Below, piece by piece: positions 1 to 8,908 of a stretch of DNA of 59,301 bases. This DNA is from Brunnivagina elsteri CCALA 953 (lineage in GTDB: Bacteria > Cyanobacteriota > Cyanobacteriia > Cyanobacteriales > Nostocaceae). Location of the stretch: positions 1-59,301 of the forward strand of contig NZ_NTFS01000001.1 of assembly GCF_002289455.1 (NCBI RefSeq), given 5' to 3'. The notes beneath the pieces are model-generated. The model ran no database searches and was not told the origin of the DNA. It was given only the letters and a program-made list of their open reading frames with translations. Numbering within the stretch: the stretch's first letter is position 1; each line of letters starts with the position of its first letter. Position numbers and translations under genes: made by a program.

Positions 1-212
1 CTTCAAGCGCTTGCAGACAGCCTACTTGCCAACTGCGTTCCACTGCTGCGGGGATAATTTGTGTAATTGACATATCCGGGAAGGTGACACTGGTATCACC
101 TGAGTTCGATGTATTCCCCATCCTGTAGTAGATAAATAATTAATTTACCACTGTCGTAAATCCATACTTCTGGAACACCAATGGTTCTGTACGCATCAAT
201 CGTGGTTAAAGT
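1..212 (-). pseudogene. Uma2-family endonuclease fragment, truncated and frameshifted
   Basis: Read on the minus strand, the stretch from about 210 down to the window edge encodes the C-terminal part of a Uma2 (DUF820) family nuclease. One frame gives DAYRTIGVPEVWIYDSGKL and ends at a stop (96-98); the continuation, DTSVTFPDMSITQIIPAAVE, is in another frame. The shift lies near 96-106. The N-terminal half is missing: at about 212 the reading runs into a small palindromic repeat (218-237). The 3' end is off the window. I infer a decayed gene, one of three Uma2 loci in this window. The alternative is a sequencing error, but that would not explain the missing N-terminus. Confidence 0.6.
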
Positions 213-217
213 TGTAG

Positions 218-237
218 GGGCGAATGGTTATTCGCCC
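218..237. repeat. Small palindromic repeat (GGGCGAAT/ATTCGCCC hairpin)
   Basis: Perfect 8-bp stem with a four-base loop (GGTT), preceded by TA and one more G, followed by CTCTTTG. It has the same layout as hairpins at 292-311, 4542-4561, 32222-32241 and 57168-57187, but with a different arm sequence, so the base pairing is kept while the sequence changes. Confidence 0.7.
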
Positions 238-283
238 TCTTTGATTAACAATTTGCCCTTGTAATTCACAATAAAGAGGGTTA

Positions 284-311
284 ATAAAAAAGGGTTAACA
301 GCCGTTAACCC
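284..311 (-). terminator. Rho-independent-type terminator of the 350-2479 gene
   Basis: On the minus strand GGGTTAAC, a four-base loop and GTTAACCC form a perfect stem (292-299 with 304-311), followed directly by TTTTTTATT. It starts about 39 bases after the stop codon of the upstream gene. It belongs to the covarying hairpin family noted at 218-237. Confidence 0.7.
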
Positions 312-349
312 CTACGGTATTTTTCGTGTGATTTCTGACAATTCAAATG

Positions 350-2479
350 TTACTGTCCAGTTGTGGTGGTTGTTGTAGACTCTTGGTTTTGGGGCTCTTG
401 GGTTGGTTGCGGTTCGGGGATGAGAGATGCACGCCAAGTACGAATTTGCTGCCTTGCTTCGCTATATGCTGCCGTATCCCGTGGAATTAATCGCGCTGTC
501 TCAATTGCCTTTTCGACATCAGATTCAGATTGCGATCGCGCGATATCTAACAATTGTTGACTCCATTGGTCAATTGCTGGGTTGACATCGTTACGTAAGG
601 CACTGCTATCGGAGACTTTGTTTGCCAAACGGATGGCTTCCGATAATGCATCAGGGGTTCCCCGTAATGCAATTTCCCGCGCTTTGCCCCAATTATTACG
701 GGAGTCTACTTGTCCTTGCCAATTATTAATGGCGGATTGGGCTTCACCTGCAAGTGGTCTATTACCAGTAATTTGGTTTGCGGTTTGGATGGCTGCGGGT
801 AAATCTCCACTACTTGCTAGTTCCCTAGCTCTATCTAAGTAAGGTTGGTCTTGGGCACGTTGAATTGTTGCTGTCCATTCGTTGATTCTTTTACGTGCTT
901 CCGGATACAATGCTCGACCACGGCGAATTTGACTTGCTTCTGCGATCGCAGATTGTAAGGAAGTACCATCTTGAGAATATGCTAGTTGTTCGGCACGGTC
1001 TAAGAAAGGACGGTCTTGGACGGTTTGTATCTGCGCTAACCAACGACCAATTTCTTGACGGGCTTCTCTGGAACGAGGATTGTTTGCGGGCACTAACTGG
1101 GCTTCGGTAATCGCTGCTGATAAGTCTGCTATGCTACCCTGACTTGCCAATGTTCTGGCTCGATCCAACCTGGCAACATCACCGATTTCGACTTGCCAGC
1201 CAGCAATTAACTCCTGGGCTTTTTGATACACAGCCCGTTCGGGTTTGATTTGCTGTGCTTGGGCGATTGCGGATTCTAATCCGGATATGGTGCCAATCCA
1301 AGCGTTACGCTTTGCCTCGGCAATGGCGATGAAATCTTCAGTTTCGGTTTGCAAACCTCCATTGACTGGGATTTGCTGGGCAATGGAAATTGCCTCATCG
1401 GCATCGCGTTTGTCAAGTTTTTTCTCAGCGATATCGAGCATCTGACGACCAAAAACTGGAATTGCCTCCGTTGCTTTTTGGTACATATAGCTGTCAGTCG
1501 TTACCGACTGAGCTAGCTTAATTGCTTCAATAATTTTCTCAACAACTCCTGTTTTTGCTAAGTCTTCAGCTTTTGCCAGCTTATCACCGTCTTCGCGAGA
1601 CTTGGTAATTAAGTCACTTAATTGCTGGTACTTAGTCGTTTCCCAATACTTATTATCTAAACGTAGCAATTTCGATGCGGTCATAAACGCTTGCTGCCAG
1701 CGAGCATTACGCATTGCCTCTTCAGTTTCTTGATAAATACTTTCGCCTTTTGCCCAAAGCGACTGCCATTTCTGGATTTGTTCTTCCACCAGTTTATATG
1801 CAGGCATGTCGTTAGGAATGCGCTTTGCGGTTGCGATCGCTTCATCTAGTTTCCCCGCTTGAAAACTCTCTGAAGCTAGCTTTAAAACATCTTTTGACCA
1901 TTCTTCTAAAAAACGGTCAACTTCCGCCCGTAACGGGTGATTTTCTGGCAATCCCTTCACCAATTCCATTGCCTGCAACAAATCGTTAACGGTTTGCTTG
2001 GAAGCTGCTAACTGAGCGCAATGCATCCGCACGGAAGCACTAGCAAGCGGCCAGAAAATTGCCGGACAGTTGGGAGCAGATGGTAACTTAAACAACATTG
2101 CCATCGAAATAAATGCGATCGTTCCTGGCACAAAAGCCAACAACACAGTCCACAACACCCAACTTTTCGTCCAACGTGGCAACTTTCCAGAAATTTTACC
2201 TGTTGCCGACTGCTTACCTTGCACTTCGGTTTGTAGCAATGTTTTTCCAGATATATTTGTTTTTTCCTGCTTCACAGACTTAGCCGTTGACTTCGCATTG
2301 GGCTTGTTATTGGACTTATCATTGGACTTATCATTGGATTTATCACTTGAATCTGTACCAGGGGCAGCAGACATATTTCTTCCATTAAGTTGTTGTTTCC
2401 GGGATAGTTGGGTCAAATCATTTGACTTATTGACCGTGGCTTTTGACCAACTTTCTGGAATATCCCGCTCTGTCATCAC
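350..2479 (-). CDS. Cyanobacterial membrane-anchored helical-repeat protein, unknown function
   Basis: A 709-residue protein. Residues 1-100 are hydrophilic and low in complexity, with a short SNDK/SNNK tandem near 45-60. One clear membrane segment follows at about 107-130 (WVLWTVLLAFVPGTIAFISM). The remaining ~570 residues are helical and repetitive: a unit of roughly 55-60 residues recurs with the pattern 'A...AI..A..I......Y..A...I..W'. This resembles a TPR/SPOR-like solenoid facing one side of the membrane. It ends in a Thr-rich tail. I recognise it as a conserved cyanobacterial type but know no assigned function. It stands alone, and its 3' end is followed by a terminator hairpin (284-311). 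Alternative in-frame starts exist (Met2, Met36). Confidence 0.85.
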   Translation of the reverse strand: MMTERDIPESWSKATVNKSNDLTQLSRKQQLNGRNMSAAPGTDSSDKSNDKSNDKSNNKPNAKSTAKSVKQEKTNISGKTLLQTEVQGKQSATGKISGKLPRWTKSWVLWTVLLAFVPGTIAFISMAMLFKLPSAPNCPAIFWPLASASVRMHCAQLAASKQTVNDLLQAMELVKGLPENHPLRAEVDRFLEEWSKDVLKLASESFQAGKLDEAIATAKRIPNDMPAYKLVEEQIQKWQSLWAKGESIYQETEEAMRNARWQQAFMTASKLLRLDNKYWETTKYQQLSDLITKSREDGDKLAKAEDLAKTGVVEKIIEAIKLAQSVTTDSYMYQKATEAIPVFGRQMLDIAEKKLDKRDADEAISIAQQIPVNGGLQTETEDFIAIAEAKRNAWIGTISGLESAIAQAQQIKPERAVYQKAQELIAGWQVEIGDVARLDRARTLASQGSIADLSAAITEAQLVPANNPRSREARQEIGRWLAQIQTVQDRPFLDRAEQLAYSQDGTSLQSAIAEASQIRRGRALYPEARKRINEWTATIQRAQDQPYLDRARELASSGDLPAAIQTANQITGNRPLAGEAQSAINNWQGQVDSRNNWGKAREIALRGTPDALSEAIRLANKVSDSSALRNDVNPAIDQWSQQLLDIARSQSESDVEKAIETARLIPRDTAAYSEARQQIRTWRASLIPEPQPTQEPQNQESTTTTTTGQ

Positions 2480-2627
2480 TCACACCAAATGATTTTATAA
2501 CGATCTTTTTTATTTGCGATTAAAAATTACTTCGTTGCCATCGTAACTTTCTCGTTTGCAAAAAGCTAGCACCCGCACTATCATATCTCCACAAATACCA
2601 TTAATCAAAATTTCATATAGTTTATTT

Positions 2628-3539
2628 TTATACCTCTTTATAAGCTAAAGAATCAGCTTGTAATTCATTGATTAACTGCTCTAAATGGTCGCTACTGGCT
2701 TGATATACTGAGCCACAAAACTCACATGTTGCTTCAGCCCCATTGTCAGTGACAATCATATCTTGTAGTTCAGACTCTCCAAACAATTTCAAAGCTCTCA
2801 AAACTCCATCGAACGAGCAAGCACAATGAAAGCGTAACATTTGGGTTTCTGGGAAAATGTGAAGTCCCATATCACCCAAAATTTCCTGAAAAATTTCGCT
2901 CAAGGTTTTGCCAGCTTGCATTAATGGGGTAAAGTCTGCCAAAGCAGCCATCCGCGACTCCAAGGTTTCCACAAGAATTTCATCACGAGCAGCTTTCGGT
3001 AAAACCTGTACCAACAAACCACCTGCGGCTGTAACTCCACTTTCTTCTACAAATACACCCACAATTAAACCAGAGGGAGTTTGTTCGGAAGTTGCTAAAT
3101 AATAGGCTACATCTTCACCAATTTCACCCGAAACAAGCTCTACAGTACTGGAATAAGGATAACCATAACCGATATCGCGGACGACGTAGAGAAAGCCTTT
3201 ACCAACTATCCCACCAACGTCTAATTTGCCTCTGGCATTCTTTGGTAGTTCTGCGAGTGGATTACCAACGTAACCGCGCACAGTTCCATCTAAACCCGCA
3301 TCTACCAATATACCACCCAGAGGACCGTCGCCTTTGATGCGGAGATTGACCCGCGAACCAGGTTTTTTCATCCCGGAAGCCATTAATAACCCGCAAGTCA
3401 TTGTCCTTCCTAATGCAGCTGTGGCATCGGGGGAAAGCTTGTGTCGTTGTCGTGCTTCTTCTGTTAACCTTGTGGTGATAGCACCAACAACTCTGATACC
3501 TCCATCAGCAGCCGTAGCACGAATTAATTGATCCGCCAT
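2628..3539 (-). CDS. hslO: Redox-regulated chaperone Hsp33
   Basis: 303 residues, the usual Hsp33 length. Hsp33 is a cytoplasmic holdase that becomes active when its C-terminal zinc cysteines are oxidised, for example by peroxide plus heat or hypochlorite. The N-terminal domain shows the family pattern around residues 40-95 (GRTMTCGLLMASGMK, IKGDGPLGGI, DGTVRGYVGNP). The zinc/redox switch is visible as CxC at C239/C241 and CxxC at C272/C275 (CEFC). The ATG at 3539 gives the standard MADQLIRATAADGGIRV start. No operon partner; the gene before it on the same strand is about 260 bases away (the reverse-strand neighbour to its left at 2479). Confidence 0.95.
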   Translation of the reverse strand: MADQLIRATAADGGIRVVGAITTRLTEEARQRHKLSPDATAALGRTMTCGLLMASGMKKPGSRVNLRIKGDGPLGGILVDAGLDGTVRGYVGNPLAELPKNARGKLDVGGIVGKGFLYVVRDIGYGYPYSSTVELVSGEIGEDVAYYLATSEQTPSGLIVGVFVEESGVTAAGGLLVQVLPKAARDEILVETLESRMAALADFTPLMQAGKTLSEIFQEILGDMGLHIFPETQMLRFHCACSFDGVLRALKLFGESELQDMIVTDNGAEATCEFCGSVYQASSDHLEQLINELQADSLAYKEV

Positions 3540-3798
3540 GAAACCCCTTACACTGCTTCATACACATTTCTTTATATTTTAGTGTGTTAGAGTAATCCAA
3601 GAAATAAATGATCCAACTGTTGATCCTGAGTCGCTATGTAATAGACAGAGATGCTTCATTGCGCTTCGCTCCATTCAGCATGACAATTGGGCACTTTTTT
3701 ACTTGGAACACTCTTAGTGGTTAATACTCATTTCCCAATACCCAATGCCCAACTAGATAGTTACAATTACATACAGAACTGAACTATTACCAATTAAC

Positions 3799-4182
3799 AT
3801 GCTCGGAAATTTCCAACAAAGCCAATTACGTATCGAAGTAGAAGCAACCGCAGACGCAATCCGTAATAGTTTAATGCGTCCTGCACAACTGGAAAAATGG
3901 CTTCCTTCTGGTGGTTTTAGCACAGGAATGCCTGAAGAACTGCATCCAGGGTTGCAATTTACCAAACAAATTGGACCATTTGCGATTCAACATCAAGTAG
4001 ATATTGCCACTTCCAATTCTCTGCGTTTGCTATTAAGTCAGGGAATTGATGGTTTTCATGAGTGGTATTGGGGTGAAGGTTGGGTACAGTCACGAGTTGA
4101 AGGTGTGACTATTTTCCCTCTTTCTTTGGGGCAAAGTTTGAGTTTATTGAGTTTGCGGCAGTTTTTAACAAAAAAAGATTAA
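3799..4182 (+). CDS. SRPBCC-superfamily-like cyanobacterial protein
   Basis: 127 residues. The sequence follows the START/SRPBCC (polyketide cyclase-like) layout: an N-terminal strand with 'RIEVEATADAIRNSLMRPAQLEKWL' style (strand, then the 'W' after the substrate-cavity helix), a G-rich loop, then strands ending in 'GIDGFHEWYWGEGWVQSRVEG'. Such proteins bind hydrophobic ligands; no catalytic residues can be named. It is flanked by repeats on both sides and has no operon partner. The assignment is from fold-like pattern only. Confidence 0.7.
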   Translation: MLGNFQQSQLRIEVEATADAIRNSLMRPAQLEKWLPSGGFSTGMPEELHPGLQFTKQIGPFAIQHQVDIATSNSLRLLLSQGIDGFHEWYWGEGWVQSRVEGVTIFPLSLGQSLSLLSLRQFLTKKD

Positions 4183-4273
4183 CCAAAAAATGTGGAGATG
4201 AGGTACGTGGGATATTTGGATTGCGATCGCCCTTGGTGTTAAGCTTGGCTTATTGCATTTCTATAGATAATAG

Positions 4274-4480
4274 TTATAGTGCTTCTCGTTTGGATGCAAT
4301 ATAAATCAGGGCAAATAAGCGAACACCAAGAAATAAATTCTTCACAATTGTAGGGATGGGGTGAGTCCACTTGGCGGTGTCGGTTTCCGTCCCCGAAGTT
4401 TGCTCAACGCGGGGAACCCGCGCACGCAACTTCTCTTCGTCAAAGTGGCGAATCCGAAGGGTCTCCCCACCCTTCCCATG
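4274..4480. repeat. Mosaic of interspersed repeats upstream of rsmG
   Basis: The gap 4183-4606 has no gene. From 4274 it holds one end (TTATAGTGCTTCTCGTTTGG) of a MITE-like element also found at 8529-8633 and 46343-46450. It is followed at about 4355-4480 by a mosaic motif containing GGCGGTGTCGGTTTCCGTCC, whose reverse complement recurs near 34630-34670. Confidence 0.55.
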
Positions 4481-4541
4481 ATAGCGTTGGTAAGTATACG
4501 ATTTGGAAATTTTATTTTTTGGAAGTCCCTAATAAATAAAA

Positions 4542-4561
4542 GGGCAAACAACCGTTTGCCC
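4542..4561 (-). repeat. Small palindromic repeat GGGCAAAC/GTTTGCCC
   Basis: Perfect 8-bp stem with a four-base loop. On the minus strand it is preceded by TAG and followed by TTTTATTTATT, a terminator-like layout, but no minus-strand gene ends just before it. A member of the dispersed hairpin family. Confidence 0.65.
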
Positions 4562-4606
4562 CTACAATATTTGTGGAAATACTGCATTTACTAGTTTCAA
4601 ATCCCA

Positions 4607-5365
4607 GTGAACGATTTAAATTCTGTTTTGCTGCCAGAAATGCTTGATATCTGGCAAGATACTTTGAATTGGCAACCGAGCAATGCACAGCAAGCATTAT
4701 TCCAACGACTCTATGAATTGGTTCTCGTCGGGAATCAAAAGCTTAACCTTACCCGCATTACCGAGGTAAATGATTTTTGGGAAAAGCATTTGTGGGATTC
4801 TATACGGGGATTTAAAGTTTGTTTAGAGGGATTGAGCAAAATGACCTCTTCTCCAAGTTCCTTATCTATGATTGATATTGGTACTGGTGCTGGTTTTCCT
4901 GGTATTCCTGCTGCGATAGTAATTCCCTATAGTCAAGTTGATTTACTTGATTCAACTCAGAAAAAACTTACTTTTATCGATCAAGTGATAGGGGAACTCA
5001 AGTTAGATAATGTGAAAACTGTTATTGGTAGGGCAGAAGAGGTTGGACAATTGCGTTCATTTCGTCAGCAGTACAATGTAGCTTTAATTCGTGCTGTAGC
5101 TTCTGCTACAGTTTGCGCTGAATATTCTTTACCTTTGCTCAAAAAAGGCGGTTTGGCAATTATTTATCGCGGAACTTGGACGGATGAGGAAAATTCTGCT
5201 TTGGAAAATGCTATATCGGGATTAGGTGGAAAAATTGAATGTATCGATAAATTTGAAACACCTTTAACTAATAGTACTCGTCATTGTTTACATGTACGAA
5301 AAATAGCACACACTCCCGCAGAATATCCCCGTGCGATCGGTATACCAACCCAATATCCACTTTAG
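4607..5365 (+). CDS. rsmG: 16S rRNA (guanine-527-N7)-methyltransferase
   Basis: 252 residues. RsmG (GidB) uses S-adenosylmethionine to methylate G527 of 16S rRNA in the 30S subunit. The Rossmann-fold methyltransferase core is clear: the SAM motif I is MIDIGTGAGFPGIPAAI (about residues 86-102), with DLLDSTQKKLTFI after it and a conserved 'NVKTVIGRAEEVG' loop. The N-terminal 'NLTRITEVNDFWEKHLWDS' and the C-terminal PRAIGIPTQYPL are family signatures. The start is GTG at 4607. It faces the DUF3386 gene tail-to-tail across a hairpin at 5430-5448. Confidence 0.95.
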   Translation: MNDLNSVLLPEMLDIWQDTLNWQPSNAQQALFQRLYELVLVGNQKLNLTRITEVNDFWEKHLWDSIRGFKVCLEGLSKMTSSPSSLSMIDIGTGAGFPGIPAAIVIPYSQVDLLDSTQKKLTFIDQVIGELKLDNVKTVIGRAEEVGQLRSFRQQYNVALIRAVASATVCAEYSLPLLKKGGLAIIYRGTWTDEENSALENAISGLGGKIECIDKFETPLTNSTRHCLHVRKIAHTPAEYPRAIGIPTQYPL

Positions 5366-5429
5366 GAGACTTCCAGAAAATAAAATATTCCAACTATAAA
5401 TTTATTCAGTTGTATTATTGCATGAGTGA

Positions 5430-5448
5430 GGGTGGGAAGACCCCACCC
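5430..5448. terminator. Hairpin between convergent genes rsmG and DUF3386
   Basis: GGGTGGG (5430-5436) pairs with CCCACCC (5442-5448) over a short loop. It lies in the 108-base gap between convergent stops and may end transcription from both sides; there is no strong T tract. A near-identical GGGTGGGGAGACCCCACCCC motif is present near 48283-48302, so it is also a repeat. Confidence 0.5.
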
Positions 5449-5473
5449 CTACGTTAATTAAATAAACGGAATA

Positions 5474-6124
5474 TTAATTGTTTTCCATCAACTTGATGTT
5501 GGAGAAAATAAATTCTTGAACCGATGGTTTGCCATCAATATCGGTAGTAATTTCACGACGATTGAGGATGGAGTATTTACCTACTTTTTCATATTCGTCA
5601 ACGAAATCGCTTTTTCCACCCTTTTGTTCGCCAGTTTTGGGGTCATGATACACGGAGTCATAAGTATGAGATAAATAACCTTCACCAGTTTCATGGCTGC
5701 TAAAGGTGTTGATTGTGACAACTACGCCGTGAATATGACGATGAACCAAACAGACTTCATTGTTGCGAAGTTTATATTTATCACCTTCAGCTTTGCCACC
5801 CATTAAAATCTCTACAGCACCATCCGCATCGGTAGCACCATAGCGGAAAATGTTTTCACCGTGGGTTTGTTCAAAAGCACGACGAACGCGGTGAACTGCG
5901 ATTTCCCAAGCTTGTCCGTGGATGGCTTTTTGTGCTTCTTCATCTTCCACGTTTAACACTTCTGCTTTGAGGTTAGTACTAATTTTTACCTGCCCTTTAT
6001 ATTCTTTCCCGTCATATTTATACTTAATATCCGCAGTATATCCAGGAAATTCTTTGTCCCAGGTGTAGCGATTGTCGTATGCAGCACGGAATAGTTCTTG
6101 GGCAGATACTTGTGTTGCTGTCAT
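5474..6124 (-). CDS. DUF3386 family protein
   Basis: 216 residues from the chosen ATG at 6122-6124. This start is preferred over the upstream one at 6184 because the well-conserved family N-terminus MTATQVSAQELFRAAYDNRY begins here and an AGGAGA ribosome binding site lies 5-6 bases before it. DUF3386 is common in cyanobacteria and has no known function that I can name. The sequence is mostly beta-rich and hydrophilic with no signal peptide or membrane segment, so it is likely cytoplasmic. It is divergent from the GAF-LuxR regulator at 6229 (about 105 bases apart), so the two could share a control region. Confidence 0.85.
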   Translation of the reverse strand: MTATQVSAQELFRAAYDNRYTWDKEFPGYTADIKYKYDGKEYKGQVKISTNLKAEVLNVEDEEAQKAIHGQAWEIAVHRVRRAFEQTHGENIFRYGATDADGAVEILMGGKAEGDKYKLRNNEVCLVHRHIHGVVVTINTFSSHETGEGYLSHTYDSVYHDPKTGEQKGGKSDFVDEYEKVGKYSILNRREITTDIDGKPSVQEFIFSNIKLMENN

Positions 6125-6228
6125 GTCAATTCTCCTATAGACGGTTCTTTGTGGTAGCTTTTTACTTGCTTCTCTCATTAGCATAGAAGTAATGACTCAA
6201 ATAGCCTAGACCCCAACTGGGTACACAT

Positions 6229-6936
6229 ATGGCAAATTCCCTGCAAAACCTGTTAAGTGCGATCGCATCTTCCACAAATGAACAAGAATTACAAATTGCG
6301 ATCGTGGAGACGGTTGGTGAGTATTTTTACGTGCAACGCTGGGGGATTTACCTTTTCGATGAACAACCGCAAGTTAGGGTAAATGCCCAAGGTTTTCCCG
6401 ATATTGCTAACAGTATTCCGGAAATTTGCTTGCGGGGCAATCCTGTGGGAAAGTATGTTGTCGAGCGTCATGCACCAGCCCACGAGCAGTTAATATTACC
6501 TGGTGGGGATTGGAAGGATTTTTGTTCGCGAGATGACCACGCGCATGTTATGAGTGGTCCTATTGTCGCTGATGGTTGTCTTGTGGGTACGTTAAATTTA
6601 GCACGAGCTACGGGAAATCCGGCTTTTACAGCGAATGATTTAGCGGATTTGAGCGCTTTGTGCTTACATTTGTCGGCAAAGTTAGCATCTTTAAGAGCGA
6701 AATCGCAAGTCACATTAAATAATTCAGCTTTAGCAAGTCGATTAACGAAACGGGAATTAGAAATCGCGGAATTGGTTGCTCAAGGGTTAACAAACGCTGA
6801 AATTGGAGAAAAACTTTGGATTACGCAAAATTCTGTGAAACAAGCGTTAAAGCGGATGTTTCGTAAATTGGAGGTATCAGCAAGGGCGGAAATGGTAGCC
6901 AAATTACAAGAGATTTTATCGCCAAACATTGGATAA
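6229..6936 (+). CDS. LuxR-type transcriptional regulator with GAF domain
   Basis: 235 residues. Residues about 5-155 form a GAF-like sensor domain (QNLLSAIASSTNEQELQIAI... then 'GPIVADGCLVGTLNLAR...F'). Residues about 170-230 are a LuxR/FixJ helix-turn-helix: LTKRELEIAELVAQGLTNAE followed by IGEKLWITQNSVKQALKRMF. GAF domains bind small molecules or chromophores; no bilin-attachment Cys is evident in the usual place, so the ligand is unknown. No kinase partner is adjacent. It lies divergent to the DUF3386 gene. Confidence 0.9.
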   Translation: MANSLQNLLSAIASSTNEQELQIAIVETVGEYFYVQRWGIYLFDEQPQVRVNAQGFPDIANSIPEICLRGNPVGKYVVERHAPAHEQLILPGGDWKDFCSRDDHAHVMSGPIVADGCLVGTLNLARATGNPAFTANDLADLSALCLHLSAKLASLRAKSQVTLNNSALASRLTKRELEIAELVAQGLTNAEIGEKLWITQNSVKQALKRMFRKLEVSARAEMVAKLQEILSPNIG

Positions 6937-7090
6937 AATAAATTTTAAGTTCGAGTATTTAAGCTCAAGTCAATAACTAAAGTAAAATATTAATTAACTA
7001 TTATTGATAATACCTGAAAAGATGATTATATAAGCTTTCATTCTTTTGCTTTTTTACTTTTATCTTGTCCTATTGGGGTTATTTTTCGCC

Positions 7091-8494
7091 ATGTTCTTAA
7101 TGCCAGAGTCAGCTAAAACTATTAAAATTTTTGTTGCTTACTCTCCTTCAAATCAAGATAAGCAATTAAAACAACTTTTAGAAAAGCAATTAAAGACACT
7201 GCAAGATAAAAATGTAGTGATTTACTGGTATCATCATCAAAAAAATGAAAGTTTAGATAATTCGGGAAATATTCCTGAGGATGCATTAGGTTGCGATACT
7301 TCAGAGGAGTTGTCCGATTTTTTGCTGTATGAAAATTTTTATCAATTACAGACTGCTGATGTGATTGTGTTGTTGGTTAGTGGCGATTTTTTGACTTTAA
7401 TTCAAAATGAGATTGATTGGAATAGCGAAATAAGTAAACTCAGAGAAAAACACCAACTAGGAGAAATTGTTGCAATTCCAATACTTGTAGACAAGACTCA
7501 AGGTTGGCAGAAATTATTAGGTAATTTTACCCCTTTACCAAAAAATGGAATGCCTGTTCAAAATTGGCAGAATCCTGATGCTGCCTTTACCGATATTTTT
7601 CAAGATATAGAGGCAGTCGTGGAAGAAATCAGAGAATATAACGAACGTTTGCAAGAATATAGATATAGTTTTGCAAATGCCATTAGGGAAAAATTCCCAC
7701 TGAGCAATCAAGCTGTGAAGAATTTAAATGATATCCAGAAAAAATTACTGCTAAAAAATTCAGACTTACAATTAGTTGAAACAGAAATAACTGCCCAGAT
7801 TAGACAAGAGCATGATTATAAAATACAACAATATCGACAAGAACTAATTCATTTTTTAGGTAATCGAAAAAATCAAAAAAAAATAGTAGCAGAAGACAGG
7901 AGAAATTTAAAACTGATTCAAGAATATCTGGGATTAAATGATGAAGATGTCATCAAAATTGAACAATCAGTTTTGGAAACAAAAGCGACAAAAGACATCA
8001 AAAATTTGTTTGCGATCGCATCCCAATCTGCTCTGAAAATTTTTGCGATTGCGCTGATAATTGCCAGTGCTGCATCAATCACATTTTTTCTCAGACTAAA
8101 TGCAAATAATCAAGCTCAGAGATTTATCGCACAAGCAGAAAGTAAGTTTAAAAAAGCCGATTATCAAGGAGCAGTAACAGATTTTACACAAGCAATTAAA
8201 AGTCAGCCTCAAAATATTGATGCCTATATTGGACGTGGAAATGCTCTCTCCTATCTCAAAGATTACCAAGCAGCTATTCAAGATTATACGCAAGTAATAA
8301 ACATGCCTTCCGAGTCTGCGATCGCTTATATGAATCGTGCCGTAGTTAAATGCACATTGGGAGAACAAAAAGCCGCAAATCAAGATTATCAAAAAGCTGC
8401 AAAAATATATAAGGAATTAGGTGCATTAAATGATATGCAGAAAGCTTTGGAAAGGTTGAATAATCTCCAAGTCTGTTTACCTACAAAGTCATAA
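7091..8494 (+). CDS. TIR-like domain, transmembrane helix and TPR protein
   Basis: 467 residues from ATG 7091 (or 464 from ATG 7100); a TTG at 7046 would add a hydrophobic leader but the TIR-like strand KTIKIFVAYSPSNQD should sit near the N-terminus, so I prefer 7091. Residues about 8-180 look like a TIR/toll-like fold: strand A 'KIFVAYS', a middle strand 'ADVIVLLVSGDFL' and 'IVAIPILVD'. A charged helical linker follows (180-305), then a single membrane segment at about 313-334 and two to three TPR units (340-450; 'YQGAVTDFTQAIKSQPQNIDA'). The layout suggests a membrane-bound signalling or immune-type protein. No catalytic glutamate for NADase activity can be assigned with certainty. Confidence 0.75.
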   Translation: MFLMPESAKTIKIFVAYSPSNQDKQLKQLLEKQLKTLQDKNVVIYWYHHQKNESLDNSGNIPEDALGCDTSEELSDFLLYENFYQLQTADVIVLLVSGDFLTLIQNEIDWNSEISKLREKHQLGEIVAIPILVDKTQGWQKLLGNFTPLPKNGMPVQNWQNPDAAFTDIFQDIEAVVEEIREYNERLQEYRYSFANAIREKFPLSNQAVKNLNDIQKKLLLKNSDLQLVETEITAQIRQEHDYKIQQYRQELIHFLGNRKNQKKIVAEDRRNLKLIQEYLGLNDEDVIKIEQSVLETKATKDIKNLFAIASQSALKIFAIALIIASAASITFFLRLNANNQAQRFIAQAESKFKKADYQGAVTDFTQAIKSQPQNIDAYIGRGNALSYLKDYQAAIQDYTQVINMPSESAIAYMNRAVVKCTLGEQKAANQDYQKAAKIYKELGALNDMQKALERLNNLQVCLPTKS

Positions 8495-8528
8495 ATAGTT
8501 ATTTATCAAAGTTAGGAATATAAATAAG

Positions 8529-8633
8529 ATACAGCAGTTCTCAATTGAGTTGAAATACAGTTTGAGGATACTGTAGGTGAACTCACGGTTGTTTGCCCTG
8601 ATTTATATTTTATCCAAATGAGAATTGCTATAA
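8529..8633. mobile_element. MITE-like element, ~105 bp
   Basis: It begins CAGCAGTTCTCAATTGAG and ends GAGAATTGCTATA, so the ends are imperfect inverted repeats. Its body aligns along its length with the reverse complement of 46343-46450 (shared AAATACAGTTTG and ACGGTTGTTTGCCCTG blocks). A partial copy is at 4274. It sits in the otherwise gene-free gap 8495-8908, in which I see nothing else. Confidence 0.6.
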
Positions 8634-8908
8634 ATATATAAATATTTTAGTATAGCAGCGAACAAAGCAACTACATATAGTTAGAGAAATATTAAGATTA
8701 TGCCAAATTAAAGCTAGTTTGTGACGCTCTTCACTTGGAAATAGTAATTTAATTTTGATAACTTGATAAAGTTGGAATTTAAAACCTTGGCTTTAACAAC
8801 TTAAAAATCAAGGTGTTTGTATGTTGCATTGATTGAGCAAAAGTGGAAACTAAGTCCGAATTTTTGTGCATTTAAAAAACAAAATCGTAGTTCTTCAATC
8901 ACTCAAAT

